Both the position numbers and the translations under genes were made by a program. Shown one piece after another: positions 8,650-17,564 of a stretch of 64,000 nt of DNA. Below the pieces are notes generated by a model. The model saw only the letters and a list, made by a program, of their open reading frames with translations, made no database searches and was not told the origin of the DNA. The first letter of the stretch is position 1, and every line of letters begins with the position of its first letter. Source of the stretch: an uncultured Candidatus Binatia bacterium (lineage in GTDB: Bacteria; Desulfobacterota; Binatia; Bin18); the NCBI GenBank assembly GCA_958296235.1, contig OY282457.1, positions 3,033,338 through 3,097,337 of the forward strand, in the 5' to 3' direction.

Positions 8650-9267
8650 ATGCCTCAAGTAAGCAAGCCAGGCTGGCCAGGTTGGGCGGAATATTCCATA
8701 CCGGTGAAAATCAATGTGCAGGCGGTCCAACTGACGGATGAACAGTTCGCGCTGCTGTGCCAGGAGAACCCGGAGTTGCGGCTTGAGCTGACCGCGCAGA
8801 GCGAGTTGGTGATTATGCCTCCAACAGGATCAAAGACGGGATGGCGGAATAGTAAGCTGACCCAGCGTTTAGCAAACTGGGCCGAAACGGATGGGACTGG
8901 TCTGGTATTCGATTCTTCAACCGGATTCAGGCTGCCGAATGGCGCAAAACGTTCACCGGATGGAGCGTGGCTGAGACGCGCCCGCTGGGAGGCTTTGACC
9001 GAAGCACAGCAGAACGGCTTTGCCCCGTTGTGTCCCGACTTTGTCGTCGAGCTTCGCTCGCAACAGGACCGCCTCGCCACATTGCAAGAAAAAATGCAGG
9101 AATACCTTGCCACCGGCGCCCAGCTCGGTTGGCTGATTGATCCGCTTGAAAAGCGGGTCCATATCTACCGCCCGAAGCAGGCCGTTGAAGTTCGAGATGA
9201 TCCGGCTTCCCTCGCTGGTGAAGCCGTTCTGCCCGGATTCGTCCTGGAGGTTCGGGAGCTATGGTAG
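8650..9267 (+). CDS. Uma2 family (DUF820) endonuclease-like protein
   Basis: A 205-residue member of the Uma2/DUF820 family, with a PD-(D/E)XK-like fold. Visible are the LELTAQSELVIMPPTG entry, SSTGFRLPNGAKRSPDGAWL (Asp), the LCPDFVVELRSQQD strand (Asp and Glu), a KMQEYLATGAQLGWLIDP helix and the VYRPK-like end. These genes are multicopy in cyanobacteria and several uncultured phyla; their function is unclear. The ATG at 8650 has a CGGAG RBS. It starts a small accessory stretch containing toxin-antitoxin remnants. Confidence 0.88.
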   Translation: MPQVSKPGWPGWAEYSIPVKINVQAVQLTDEQFALLCQENPELRLELTAQSELVIMPPTGSKTGWRNSKLTQRLANWAETDGTGLVFDSSTGFRLPNGAKRSPDGAWLRRARWEALTEAQQNGFAPLCPDFVVELRSQQDRLATLQEKMQEYLATGAQLGWLIDPLEKRVHIYRPKQAVEVRDDPASLAGEAVLPGFVLEVRELW

Positions 9268-9292
9268 AAGTACGCCACTTGGAGAGACGCCC

Positions 9293-9388
9293 ATGCGGAA
9301 CGAATTTACTGCGCTGATTGAGCGGGAAAGCGAATGGTATATTGCCTACTGTCCTGAAATTCCCGGAGCAAACGGCCCTCCGTTATGA
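9293..9388 (+). pseudogene. HicB-like antitoxin N-terminal remnant
   Basis: The frame from ATG 9293 starts MRNEFTALIERESEWYIAY and continues CPEIPGANG, the first strands of HicB-type antitoxins. It ends after 31 residues where the family continues with a helix and a DNA-binding tail. No HicA toxin is next to it. The sequence directly after GANG belongs to a different toxin family in another frame, so this is a broken, fused relic. Confidence 0.7.
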
Positions 9389-9518
9389 CTTTGAACAGGG
9401 AAAGGGACATCATAGACATGTACGGGGAAACGAGTTCCCTTATGAATGGCGAGGCGTTGAACAGCTTCTTGCCGACTTTCGTCGGGACGTTGAATTAGCG
9501 AAGAAAGGGCACTTATGA
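9381..9518 (+). pseudogene. TumE-like (DUF6516) toxin C-terminal remnant
   Basis: A 45-codon stretch with RYDFEQGKGHHRHVRG and FPYEWRGVEQLLADFRRDV matches the C-terminal half of TumE/DUF6516 toxins. The N-terminal half is missing, and the frame overlaps the end of the HicB remnant. The stop overlaps the start of the TumA-like gene (ATGA at 9515-9518), as in intact TumE-TumA pairs, so the original operon spacing survives downstream of the break. Confidence 0.65.
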
Positions 9519-9904
9519 AACTAAAACGGATGAAAATTGTCGTGCAACCAGAGGACGATTTTTTCGATCAGGTTCGCGAAGCATTTTCTACAGTTGCCAA
9601 AGCGTCACGGAAAGACGAAAAACTCCCACGGTCCACGCCGGTTCTCTCCTTTCCCAGCATCAAGGAGATGGCTCGGACACTGACGCCAAAACGGCTTGAA
9701 CTCCTGAGATTGATCCGGCGAAACAATCCTCAATCGGTGCGCCAATTGGCCGCGTTGGCAGGCAGAGATATTAAGAATGTCTGTACGGATCTGAAAGTGT
9801 TGGAGAATCTTGGACTGGTCGAAGCTGAAAAGCGGGAGTCGCCTCGCCAGCGTAAACGTCCGGTGAGCCCCTTTGATCGATTGGATATGGAAGTATATTT
9901 ATAG
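9515..9904 (+). CDS. TumA-like antitoxin, MarR/HVO_A0114-type winged helix protein
   Basis: A 129-residue DNA-binding protein. The N terminus (MKIVVQPEDDFFDQVREAF) is followed by a winged helix-turn-helix: TPKRLELLRLIRRNNPQSVRQLAALAGRDIKNVCTDLKVLENLGLVE. This is the antitoxin normally cotranscribed with TumE. Here its toxin is reduced to a C-terminal fragment that overlaps the start codon. The antitoxin is intact and may persist as an orphan regulator. Confidence 0.75.
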   Translation: MKLKRMKIVVQPEDDFFDQVREAFSTVAKASRKDEKLPRSTPVLSFPSIKEMARTLTPKRLELLRLIRRNNPQSVRQLAALAGRDIKNVCTDLKVLENLGLVEAEKRESPRQRKRPVSPFDRLDMEVYL

Positions 9905-9938
9905 CCGGGTTTCCATAGAGCACCTTTGAGTGGGCTGT

Positions 9939-10733
9939 ATGACAACATTTTTCGACGGACCAAAACCCAGACTCTTTGCGCACCGGGGTGCCAGCGGGGA
10001 AGCGCCCGAGAATACCCTGGCCGCGTTTCAGCGGGCTGTAGATATAGGCGTTGAGTATATTGAGCTGGATGTGCATGCGTCTGAGGATGGACAGATCATG
10101 GTCATCCATGACGCGACCATTGAGCGGACCACCAATGGTCTGGGCGCGGTGAACAACTATTCCCTGGCGGCGCTGCAACAGCTCGACGCCGGCTATCGGT
10201 TTTCGCCGGATGGCGGCAAGACTCTGCCTTTCCGTGCCTCGGACGTGGTTATTCCCTCACTCCAAGAGGTACTCAAGAGCTTTCCGCAGGTGAAGTTTAC
10301 GGTGGAGATCAAGCAGTCCGACCCGCCGGTCGAAGAACAGGTAATCGCGGTTATCAAAGACTGTGGCAAGGCGGGTGAGGTCATCATTGCGTCAGAATAT
10401 GATGCTGTCCTGGCACGCACGCGCACGCTGGCCCCGGATATCCCGACGAATTTTGGCTATAGCGAAGTGGCCGATTTTATTCAGCGCGTTGCCACGAATC
10501 AGCTTGAAGAATACCAGCCGCCCGGCCAAGCGCTTCAGATTCCACCCACCTATCAGAATATTCCGCTGGTGACGGAACACACGCTTGCCGCCGCGCATCA
10601 ACTCAATGTGGAAATCCATGTGTGGACGATTAATGAGCCGCCCGAGATGCGCCGTTTACTCGACCTCGGGGTGGATGGGGTGATGTCGGACTTTCCGGCG
10701 CGGTTGTTGGCAGTGGCGCGGGAGAGAGGGTGA
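9939..10733 (+). CDS. Glycerophosphodiester phosphodiesterase
   Basis: A 264-residue GDPD-family enzyme hydrolysing glycerophosphodiesters to glycerol 3-phosphate and an alcohol. The active-site motifs are clear: FAHRGASGEAPENT, ELDVHASEDG and VIHDATIERTTNG give the catalytic His, metal-binding Glu/Asp and second His. The C-terminal VWTINEPPEMRRLLDLGVDGVMSDFP is canonical. No signal peptide is seen, so it acts in the cytoplasm. The start is ATG 9939; a GTG at 9930 is an alternative. It is followed by a terminator-like hairpin. Confidence 0.92.
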   Translation: MTTFFDGPKPRLFAHRGASGEAPENTLAAFQRAVDIGVEYIELDVHASEDGQIMVIHDATIERTTNGLGAVNNYSLAALQQLDAGYRFSPDGGKTLPFRASDVVIPSLQEVLKSFPQVKFTVEIKQSDPPVEEQVIAVIKDCGKAGEVIIASEYDAVLARTRTLAPDIPTNFGYSEVADFIQRVATNQLEEYQPPGQALQIPPTYQNIPLVTEHTLAAAHQLNVEIHVWTINEPPEMRRLLDLGVDGVMSDFPARLLAVARERG

Positions 10734-10756
10734 ATCTCTTTTCACCCTCTTCCTGA

Positions 10757-10786
10757 CCTTCTCCCTCAAGGGAGAAGGGATTTTTA
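10757..10786 (+). terminator. Rho-independent terminator-like hairpin after GDPD
   Basis: A 10-base-pair perfect stem (CCTTCTCCCT / AGGGAGAAGG) with a 2-base loop is followed by GATTTTTA. It lies between convergent genes. The sequence CACCCTCTTCCTGACC just before it resembles the interspersed repeat at 43056-43170, so the hairpin may be a repeat used as a terminator. Confidence 0.55.
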
Positions 10787-10801
10787 GTCAGACTGCCCAG
10801 G

Positions 10802-11638
10802 TCAGCGAATCTTCGGCATAACCTCGGCAGCAAAGCGCTCTATGCCGTTTCGGAAGGTAGCGGCATCAGCGTAGCGGCCAAGACCGAGAACGTAGTGATT
10901 CGCCCCGGCTTCTTTCAGGGCCGATATGCGGTCAATCATGGGTTCGGGACTGCCCTCGCGGATCATACCGCCGACGATCAAGTCGGGCATGGACCGCCCG
11001 TGCCTTTCAGATTCTTCGCGTAAATGGGCGGCAACCTGGGCCAACTCTCCCGACTGGAGTCCGATCGGATAATAGCCGTCGCCCCATTTGATGGTCCGTT
11101 CAATGGCCTTGGGCCCGGCCCCCCCAACCCAGATGGGCGGACGCGCCGGACGCGGGGCAAAGACAAATTCTGGAAATTTAATGTGCGTGCCGTTGTACGC
11201 ACTCACATCGTTATCAAACAATTGGTGGACGACTTCGAGGGTCTCATTGGTAATCGCGCCACGCTTGCGCGGGTCCACGCCCAGGGCTTCAAATTCCGGC
11301 CGCATCCAGCCGACCCCGGCGCCCAGGATAAGGCGCTCAGCTGAGAGTTCCTGGAGGGTGGCTACCTGCTTGGCCAGATACACGGCCGGACGGTAGGGAA
11401 AGACCAGGACGGAAATACCGAGCTGAATCTTCCGGGTCAGCGCGGCAAAATAGGCCAGCGTCGTCAGCGGCTCAAAATAACGACCGCCCGAGCCTTCGGT
11501 TTGGTCCGGTGGAATCGCCAGATGATCGACCACAAACGCGGCATCAAAGCCGGCTTCTTCCGCGGCCTGCACACATGCGCCGAGCGTGTCTCGGGTCGCG
11601 GCCGGTCCCATATTGCGGATGACAACACCAAATTTCAT
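10802..11638 (-). CDS. LLM class (F420-type) oxidoreductase
   Basis: A 278-residue luciferase-like protein resembling the TIGR03619-type F420-dependent group. It carries AEEAGFDAAFVVDHLAIPP, the ISVLVFPYRPAVYLAKQVATL barrel core and ERLILGAGVGWMRPEFEALG. It is shorter than other LLM enzymes in this window. Its start overlaps the stop of the 101-residue gene upstream (ATGA), so it ends a leuC-leuD-hypothetical-LLM operon. Why an oxidoreductase is coupled to leucine genes is unclear. Confidence 0.87.
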   Translation of the reverse strand: MKFGVVIRNMGPAATRDTLGACVQAAEEAGFDAAFVVDHLAIPPDQTEGSGGRYFEPLTTLAYFAALTRKIQLGISVLVFPYRPAVYLAKQVATLQELSAERLILGAGVGWMRPEFEALGVDPRKRGAITNETLEVVHQLFDNDVSAYNGTHIKFPEFVFAPRPARPPIWVGGAGPKAIERTIKWGDGYYPIGLQSGELAQVAAHLREESERHGRSMPDLIVGGMIREGSPEPMIDRISALKEAGANHYVLGLGRYADAATFRNGIERFAAEVMPKIR

Positions 11639-11940
11639 ACGTCTTCTCCTTCGCCGTCTTGAAACAAACGTTCAGCCAATTCCTCGGCGAGCGCCGAACG
11701 CTCGTCCTTATCCTCTCGCAGCAGATCAAAAGACAGGTTCATGAGCATTTTCCCGAGGACTTCGCGTTGGAGCAGGTTGAGGCTGACGGCTTGCGGTTGT
11801 TCCTCTTCGAGCTGAGTCAGGAGGGTTTCCATAGAGCGTACCCCAGCGTCATTCTCCTGTCGCGCCAAGCGATCGCCAGCCATACCCGCGGCCTGCTGGA
11901 GCAAAGCTGCTTCTTGGACTGTGAGGGGATACGAGGACAT
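11635..11940 (-). CDS. Hypothetical protein (101 aa) in leuCD operon
   Basis: Unrecognised, mostly helical, acidic protein beginning MSSYPLTVQEAALLQQAAG, with a charged C terminus. No motif is identified. It starts 12 bases after leuD and its stop overlaps the start of the LLM gene by 4 bases, so it is translated as part of this operon. The conserved overlap is the main evidence that it is real. Confidence 0.7.
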   Translation of the reverse strand: MSSYPLTVQEAALLQQAAGMAGDRLARQENDAGVRSMETLLTQLEEEQPQAVSLNLLQREVLGKMLMNLSFDLLREDKDERSALAEELAERLFQDGEGEDV

Positions 11941-11952
11941 GCTGGATATTTT

Positions 11953-12573
11953 CTACCCCAAGTCGGGAAACAGCCAGGGCGCTTCGTTTTTACGACGTTG
12001 CTCATAGGCCGTGATATCGGCCTCTTTTTGCAGGGTAAGCCCGATTTCGTCCAGGCCGTTCAGCAGACAGTCTTTCCGAAACGGATCAACGGCAAAATGA
12101 AAACTCGTCCCCCCCGGTGTGGTAACGGTTTGGGCCGCAAGGTCTACGCTGAGCTGATAGCCCGGCTGGGGTTCAACTTCTTTGAATAATTGATCGACTT
12201 CAGCGTTTGTGAGGACAACTGGCAACATGCCATTCTTGAAGCAGTTGTTAAAAAAGATATCGGCAAAGCTGGGGGCGATAACGCATCGAAAACCGTAGTC
12301 CAGCAAGGCCCACGGGGCGTGCTCACGCGACGAACCACAGCCAAAATTATCCCGCGCCAGGAGTAGGCTCGCGCCGTCATAGCGGGGTTGATTGAGGACA
12401 AAGCCGTCCTGGGGGTTGCCGTCGCTGGCGTAGCGCCAATCCGAGAATAAACCTTCCCGCAGGCCGGTGCGCTTAATGGTTTTGAGATACTGCTTGGGGA
12501 TGATTTGATCGGTATCGACATTCACCCGGTCGAGCGGGGCAACAATACCTGTGAGCGTGGTAAAAGCGTCCAT
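11953..12573 (-). CDS. leuD: 3-isopropylmalate dehydratase small subunit
   Basis: A 206-residue swivel-domain subunit of isopropylmalate isomerase, which converts 2- to 3-isopropylmalate in leucine synthesis. It shows the N-terminal [28 protein letters not shown], the [16 protein letters not shown] substrate loop and the [17 protein letters not shown] segment. The ATG at 12573 has a GGAGGC RBS; the upstream extension overlaps leuC and is unconserved. It lies 19 bases downstream of leuC. Confidence 0.96.
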   Translation of the reverse strand: MDAFTTLTGIVAPLDRVNVDTDQIIPKQYLKTIKRTGLREGLFSDWRYASDGNPQDGFVLNQPRYDGASLLLARDNFGCGSSREHAPWALLDYGFRCVIAPSFADIFFNNCFKNGMLPVVLTNAEVDQLFKEVEPQPGYQLSVDLAAQTVTTPGGTSFHFAVDPFRKDCLLNGLDEIGLTLQKEADITAYEQRRKNEAPWLFPDLG

Positions 12574-12592
12574 AGATGCCTCCAATGCGGGT

Positions 12593-13996
12593 CTAGCTCC
12601 AGTTTCTGATATCAACAAAGCGGCCTTCAATAGCCGCGGCCGCAGCCATAGCCGGGGAGACCAGATGGGTGCGCCCGCCCTTGCCCTGGCGGCCTTCAAA
12701 ATTGCGGTTACTGGTTGAAGCGCAGCGCTCGCCCGGCTGAAGGGTGTCGGCGTTCATGGCCAAACACATGGAACAGCCGGCCTCGCGCCACTCGAAGCCG
12801 GCGTCCTTAAAAATAACGTCGAGCCCTTCGTCCTCGGCCTGCTTTTTAATCAGGCCGGAGCCCGGCACCACCAGAGCGTTGACGGTTGAGGCAACCTTGC
12901 GGCCCTTGGCATACTGAGCGGCAAGGCGCAGGTCTTCAATGCGTGAATTGGTACAGGAGCCGATAAAGACCCGGTCGACCGGAATGGCCGTTATGGGGGT
13001 TCCGGCTTTCAGGTCCATATAGGCTAGGGCCCGCTGCGTAGCCTCTTGGATTGCCGGCGAGGACATAGCGTCCGGGTCCGGCACAGCCCCGGTAATATCG
13101 GTGACCATGCCCGGATTCGTCCCCCAGGTGACCTGGGGAGCGACGTCTTCCGCTTTCAGTTCTACCGTCTTATCAAAGCTGGCGTCCGGGTCTGAAGGCA
13201 GTTGTCGCCAGGCCGCCACCGCTCGCTCGAACAGCTCACCCTTGGGCGCAAACGGGCGGTCTTTGATATAGGCAAACGTCTTTGCATCCGGCGCGACCAT
13301 ACCGGCTCGCGCGCCGCCCTCAATAGACATATTGCATAGCGTCATACGGCCTTCCATGGACAGGGCCCGGATGGCTGAGCCTGTGTATTCGATGACATGG
13401 CCGGTTCCACCGGCCGTTCCGATTTTACCAATAATGGCCAGGATAATGTCTTTGGCAGAACACTGCGCGGACAACACGCCCTCCACCCGCACCTGCATGG
13501 TCCTGGCTTTCTTTTGGAGCAGGCATTGTGAGGCTAACACGTGCTCAACCTCGCTGGTGCCGATACCAAAGGCCAGCGCGCCAAACGCGCCGTGCGTGGC
13601 GGTATGGGAATCCCCGCACACAATGATCATACCCGGCAGCGTGAGTCCTTGCTCCGGCCCGATCACATGCACAATGCCCTGGCGGATGTCGTCTATGTCG
13701 AAAATCGGGACGCCGGTTGCGCGACAGTTCTCCTGGAGGGCTTCGATCTGCCTGGCCGCGACGGCATCTTCAATGGGCTTGTCCCGGTCTGTTGTTGGCA
13801 CGTTATGGTCGGGCACGGCTATTGTGGCCTGGGTGCGGCGCACGTTGCGGCCGGCCAGTTGCAGACCCTCAAACGCCTGTGGAGAAGTCACTTCATGGGT
13901 GAGGTGCCGATCAACATAGAGGAGGGCCGTGCCGTCCGTTTCGGTCCGCACAACGTGCGATTCCCAGATTTTTTCAAACATTGTCTTGCTCGCCAT
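12593..13996 (-). CDS. leuC: 3-isopropylmalate dehydratase large subunit
   Basis: A full-length 467-residue LeuC. It has the aconitase-type [4Fe-4S] cysteines in [14 protein letters not shown] and in [10 protein letters not shown], plus [20 protein letters not shown] for substrate binding. With LeuD it forms isopropylmalate isomerase. It is the first gene of the minus-strand leuC-leuD-hypothetical-LLM operon and diverges from the thioredoxin-like gene; no attenuator or T-box could be identified in the 200-base divergent region. Confidence 0.97.
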   Translation of the reverse strand: MASKTMFEKIWESHVVRTETDGTALLYVDRHLTHEVTSPQAFEGLQLAGRNVRRTQATIAVPDHNVPTTDRDKPIEDAVAARQIEALQENCRATGVPIFDIDDIRQGIVHVIGPEQGLTLPGMIIVCGDSHTATHGAFGALAFGIGTSEVEHVLASQCLLQKKARTMQVRVEGVLSAQCSAKDIILAIIGKIGTAGGTGHVIEYTGSAIRALSMEGRMTLCNMSIEGGARAGMVAPDAKTFAYIKDRPFAPKGELFERAVAAWRQLPSDPDASFDKTVELKAEDVAPQVTWGTNPGMVTDITGAVPDPDAMSSPAIQEATQRALAYMDLKAGTPITAIPVDRVFIGSCTNSRIEDLRLAAQYAKGRKVASTVNALVVPGSGLIKKQAEDEGLDVIFKDAGFEWREAGCSMCLAMNADTLQPGERCASTSNRNFEGRQGKGGRTHLVSPAMAAAAAIEGRFVDIRNWS

Positions 13997-14198
13997 GATC
14001 TACCCCTTTATGTCATATCTTTCTTTTGGGCCGTGGCTGCTGAAAGAGCTATACCTTTCTCAGATTTGGTAGGGGCTGGCAAGATGGAAGGAGCGGAGAC
14101 GGTATGGTAGGATAGCGCGCCTGAGCAAGTGGGCATGGGCCAGCCGGCCCCAGCGCTTCAAAAAACAGAACAAACGATGATCGTGCAGGGGGAATTTC

Positions 14199-15059
14199 AT
14201 GGGCGAATGGACCGTTGATATCAATGAAAAAGACTTTGAGCAGGATGTGCTTGAACGCTCGTACAGCGTCCCTGTTGTGCTGGATTTTTGGGCTCCGTGG
14301 TGTGGTCCGTGTCGTGCCATCGGCCCGGTGCTGGAGAAACTCGCAGACGAACAAGCCGGCAAGTTTGTTCTGGCAAAGGTGAATGTCGATGAAAACCCCG
14401 CCCTGGCCCAATCCTTTCAGATCAGCAGCATTCCGGCGGTGAAGGCCGTCAAGGAGGGCGCTATTGCCAACGAGTTTCTGGGCGCTGTGCCCGAGCCGGC
14501 GATTCGCCAATTTATTGAAGAGCTGATGCCGTCTGAGGCCGACGCGCTGGCCCGGCAAGGCCAAGACCTGCAAGACCAGGGTAAGGATCAGGGCGCCGAG
14601 AGTCTCTACCGCGCCGCCCTCTCCAAGGATGAGCGGCAGCCGAAAGCACTGCTTGGGCTGGCCCGTCTGCTGACAGGCAAGGAAGAGCACGCGGATGCGC
14701 TTGCCTTACTGGGTCGTATTCCGCCGCATACGCGGGAATATGACGAAGCGCAGCAGGTCGCCGCTCAGATACACGTCAAACAGACTGGAGCCAGCGCCGA
14801 TGAAGAGGCTGCCTGTCGCGAGAAAATTGAGACCGACCCGAACGACCTGGACACGAGGTTTGACCTGGCCCGGATTCTGGCCGCTTCGACTCGCTATGAA
14901 GAGGCGCTTGCCGAATATCTGGAGATCGTGAAGAAAGACCGCACCTTCCGAGACGACGGGGCGCGGAAAGCCATGCTCGAAATTTTTGAGGTGATTGGCG
15001 CTCGGAGTGAATTAGCTGACCGGTTCCGGTCGGAGCTGGCCAAGGTGTTGTTCAGTTAG
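14199..15059 (+). CDS. CnoX/YbbN-like thioredoxin-TPR chaperedoxin
   Basis: A 286-residue protein with an N-terminal thioredoxin domain (FWAPWCGPCR active site near residue 36) and a C-terminal tetratricopeptide region ending GARKAMLEIFEVIG and RFRSELAKVLF, the CnoX/YbbN signature. Such chaperedoxins hold oxidatively damaged proteins and hand them to GroEL or DnaK. E. coli CnoX lacks a CXXC pair; this protein keeps a full WCGPC, so it likely also has redox activity. It is cytoplasmic and transcribed alone. Confidence 0.9.
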   Translation: MGEWTVDINEKDFEQDVLERSYSVPVVLDFWAPWCGPCRAIGPVLEKLADEQAGKFVLAKVNVDENPALAQSFQISSIPAVKAVKEGAIANEFLGAVPEPAIRQFIEELMPSEADALARQGQDLQDQGKDQGAESLYRAALSKDERQPKALLGLARLLTGKEEHADALALLGRIPPHTREYDEAQQVAAQIHVKQTGASADEEAACREKIETDPNDLDTRFDLARILAASTRYEEALAEYLEIVKKDRTFRDDGARKAMLEIFEVIGARSELADRFRSELAKVLFS

Positions 15060-15095
15060 GCTGGACTGCCGCGCCCATCCGCGACATTTCAGTCC

Positions 15096-15356
15096 TCATG
15101 CCTGATTCGGTCGCCGTTCTTCCAGGAGATGTCTCAGCGCTTGGGTTTGTATTTCCAATGTTGCAGTGTGTCCTCGTAGCGTCTCGGCCACGCCCTGCAA
15201 AACGTTAGCATTTGCTTTCATAACATCGGCGTTGGCTTTCCGTTCTGCGTTGCTTTGGGACATCAGCCAGATGCCCCAGGTAATAAGACCAGTCTGTAAT
15301 AGGCTAATCAGCAGGCCGAGGGCTTCCGCTATGGTTAAAGGTTCATACGCAAGCAT
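15096..15356 (-). CDS. Small membrane protein with coiled coil
   Basis: An 86-residue protein with one predicted membrane helix (LGLLISLLQTGLITWGIWLM, about residues 13-32), followed by a regular Ala/Asn/Val-rich segment likely to form a coiled coil. The ATG has a good RBS (GGAGGAAACAT). No family is recognised. It stands alone between a convergent thioredoxin gene and an MBL hydrolase. Confidence 0.6.
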   Translation of the reverse strand: MLAYEPLTIAEALGLLISLLQTGLITWGIWLMSQSNAERKANADVMKANANVLQGVAETLRGHTATLEIQTQALRHLLEERRPNQA

Positions 15357-15413
15357 ATGTTTCCTCCGCGCAACATAGTAGGTTGGGTGGGCGAAGTGTC
15401 ACCCGACGCTTCT

Positions 15414-16289
15414 CTACGCTAACGCCCACTCCTCCCCGTTGTTTTTCGCCACGCCTTCTTTTTCCAGCTTAATCAGGTGGGACTGCACGGAGTTCCCGGC
15501 CGCGGCGTGCAGAAACTCGGGCACGTCAACATAAATGCGCTTCACCATGTCTGGAATTTTGGTGAGGCCGGCATTGAGGGCGTCCAGTACCTGCCGCTCG
15601 CGCAGCTCGCGGTGGGCGATGTAGGCGTTCAGTTTTTTGTACGGCTCGCGGATCGCTGGGCCGTGGGCGGGATAAATTACGGATAGATCAAGGTTGAGCA
15701 GCTTGCGCAGCGACGCCATATAGTCAATCAAGCCACCACCGTCTTCCGGTACGACCGTCGTGCCAGCCCCCAGCACCAGGTCGCCGGTAAAGAGCGCTTT
15801 TTCCTCTTCGAGGTAGTAACACAGATGGTCTTTGGCATGACCCGGCGTATGGATCGCGCGCAGGGTGGCCCCGTCGGTGGCAATGGTGGCCCCGTCTTCG
15901 ATATAGGTCAGTGGAAAATCATACGCCCGATCTTTTTCCGGCCAGCGATGTTTTGAGACGCTGAGTGCGCCAAAGCGTTTGTGCACATTGGGCACCCCGC
16001 CGATGTGGTCCTGGTGGACATGGGTGAGGACGATCTCCTGGAGTTCGTTGGCGCCTTTGGTTTCGGACAGGCCCTGTTCCAATAAGGGATCGTACACCTC
16101 CAGGCCGACCCCCGTGTCGAGCAGCAGGGGCCGTTTGCTCGTGCCAACCAGATAGGTGTTGGTTCCGGGTCCGGTGAACGGCCCGGGGTTTTGACCAAGC
16201 ACGGTCGCAACCCGCTCGCTCCAGGTGTCGAAGTCGGGCAGCTTCAGCCCGGCCATGCTATCCGTAACAACACGTTGTGGGTGGGTCAT
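15414..16289 (-). CDS. MBL-fold metallo-hydrolase, LACTB2-like
   Basis: A 291-residue metallo-beta-lactamase-fold hydrolase. The dinuclear metal motif appears as THVHQDHIGG; later ligands lie in HTPGHAKDH, FTGDLVLG and YPAHGPAI. The C-terminal 60 residues (MVKRIYVDVPEFL to LIKLEKEGV) form the winged-helix tail of the LACTB2 group. The function may be thioester or RNA hydrolysis. It begins 2 bases after an acyl-CoA dehydrogenase, which favours an acyl-thioester role. Confidence 0.88.
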   Translation of the reverse strand: MTHPQRVVTDSMAGLKLPDFDTWSERVATVLGQNPGPFTGPGTNTYLVGTSKRPLLLDTGVGLEVYDPLLEQGLSETKGANELQEIVLTHVHQDHIGGVPNVHKRFGALSVSKHRWPEKDRAYDFPLTYIEDGATIATDGATLRAIHTPGHAKDHLCYYLEEEKALFTGDLVLGAGTTVVPEDGGGLIDYMASLRKLLNLDLSVIYPAHGPAIREPYKKLNAYIAHRELRERQVLDALNAGLTKIPDMVKRIYVDVPEFLHAAAGNSVQSHLIKLEKEGVAKNNGEEWALA

Positions 16290-16291
16290 GC

Positions 16292-17458
16292 TCAGCTCCT
16301 TAGCAGGTTGGCGGCAATGGTTTTGAGTTGCATATTTGAGGTGCCCTCATAGATTTTGCCGATCTTGGCGTCCCGGTAGAACTTCTCGGCCGGATAGTCC
16401 TTGGTAAAGCCCACGCCGCCGAAAATCTCCAGAGATCGTGAGGCGACCCGTTCCCCGACCTGGGAGCAAAAGAATTTGGTCATGGCCGCGGAATGGGCAA
16501 ACGGCTGTCCGCTCTCCTTGAGACGGGCCGTGTTATACACCATCAGCCGGGCGGCTTCGATCTCGGTCGCCAGCTCGGCCAACTCGAATTGGATGGCCTG
16601 AAAATCTGTAATCGCCCGCCCAAACTGGGAGCGTTCCCTGGCATAGCCCAGCGCGCACTCAAAGGCGCCCTGGGCCAGGCCGGTCATTTGCGCTCCGATC
16701 CCAATCCGACCCTCGTTCAGCGTCTCAATCGCAACCTTATAGCCCTGGCCGACCTCGCTCACGACCTGACTGCGCGGGACCCGGACGTCTGCGAGCGTCA
16801 GCTCGCAGGTCGAACTGGCGCGAATACCCAGTTTGTCTTCTTTTTTCCCGACGCTGAAACCTGGCATATCGCGTTCGACCATGAAGGCGGTCACGCCCTT
16901 ATAGCCCTTGTCCGGGTCGGCATTGGCAAAGAGCAGATACACGCCGGCTTCTGCGCCATTGGTGGTCCACATCTTCTGGCCGTTCAGCACAAAGGTGTCG
17001 CCATCCAGCCGCGCACGGGTCTGCATGGCAAAGGCGTCGCTCCCGGAACCGGACTCGGACAAGGAATAGGCCCCGACCGTGTCTGTGGCCAGGCGGGGGA
17101 AAAACTGAGCTTTTTGGTCAGGGTTGAGCCACCGGACGAGGGCATTATTGACCAGGGTATTCTGGACATCCACACAGGTGGCGACCGCCGGATCAATCCG
17201 GGCAAACTCTTCAATGGCCAGGATCGACATAAAGAAACTGGCATCTGCGCCCCCATAGCTGGCGGGGATTTCAATGCCCATGACCCCCAGGTCAAAGAGT
17301 TGGGCAATCAGCTCCTGGGGTATCCTGGCCGCGCGGTCCATCTCCATGACGTGGGGTTTGATCTGTTCCTCGGCGAACTCCCGCACCATAGTCCGAAACA
17401 ATTCCTCTTCCTCACTCAGCGTCGCCAGAGGCAGATGTGCCGCGTGCTCCATAGACAT
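16292..17458 (-). CDS. Acyl-CoA dehydrogenase
   Basis: A 388-residue FAD acyl-CoA dehydrogenase. It carries the SESGSGSDAFAMQTRA flavin/acyl loop, KMWTTNGAEAG, the GIRASSTCEL motif and the C-terminal catalytic base region ending KIYEGTSNMQLKTIA. The Glu in YEGTSN is the usual catalytic base for short-chain enzymes. It introduces a double bond into short or branched acyl-CoAs. It is the first gene of a two-gene operon with the MBL hydrolase. Confidence 0.95.
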   Translation of the reverse strand: MSMEHAAHLPLATLSEEEELFRTMVREFAEEQIKPHVMEMDRAARIPQELIAQLFDLGVMGIEIPASYGGADASFFMSILAIEEFARIDPAVATCVDVQNTLVNNALVRWLNPDQKAQFFPRLATDTVGAYSLSESGSGSDAFAMQTRARLDGDTFVLNGQKMWTTNGAEAGVYLLFANADPDKGYKGVTAFMVERDMPGFSVGKKEDKLGIRASSTCELTLADVRVPRSQVVSEVGQGYKVAIETLNEGRIGIGAQMTGLAQGAFECALGYARERSQFGRAITDFQAIQFELAELATEIEAARLMVYNTARLKESGQPFAHSAAMTKFFCSQVGERVASRSLEIFGGVGFTKDYPAEKFYRDAKIGKIYEGTSNMQLKTIAANLLRS

Positions 17459-17564
17459 CCTCCCCCCTTTTTTGGTTGGATGGTGTCATTGTTGGCATGT
17501 TGTTTCTCGGATGTCCAGCCGGTATACCACCAGGAGAAAACGTTCGCGGAAGGTTTCTCTTGCC

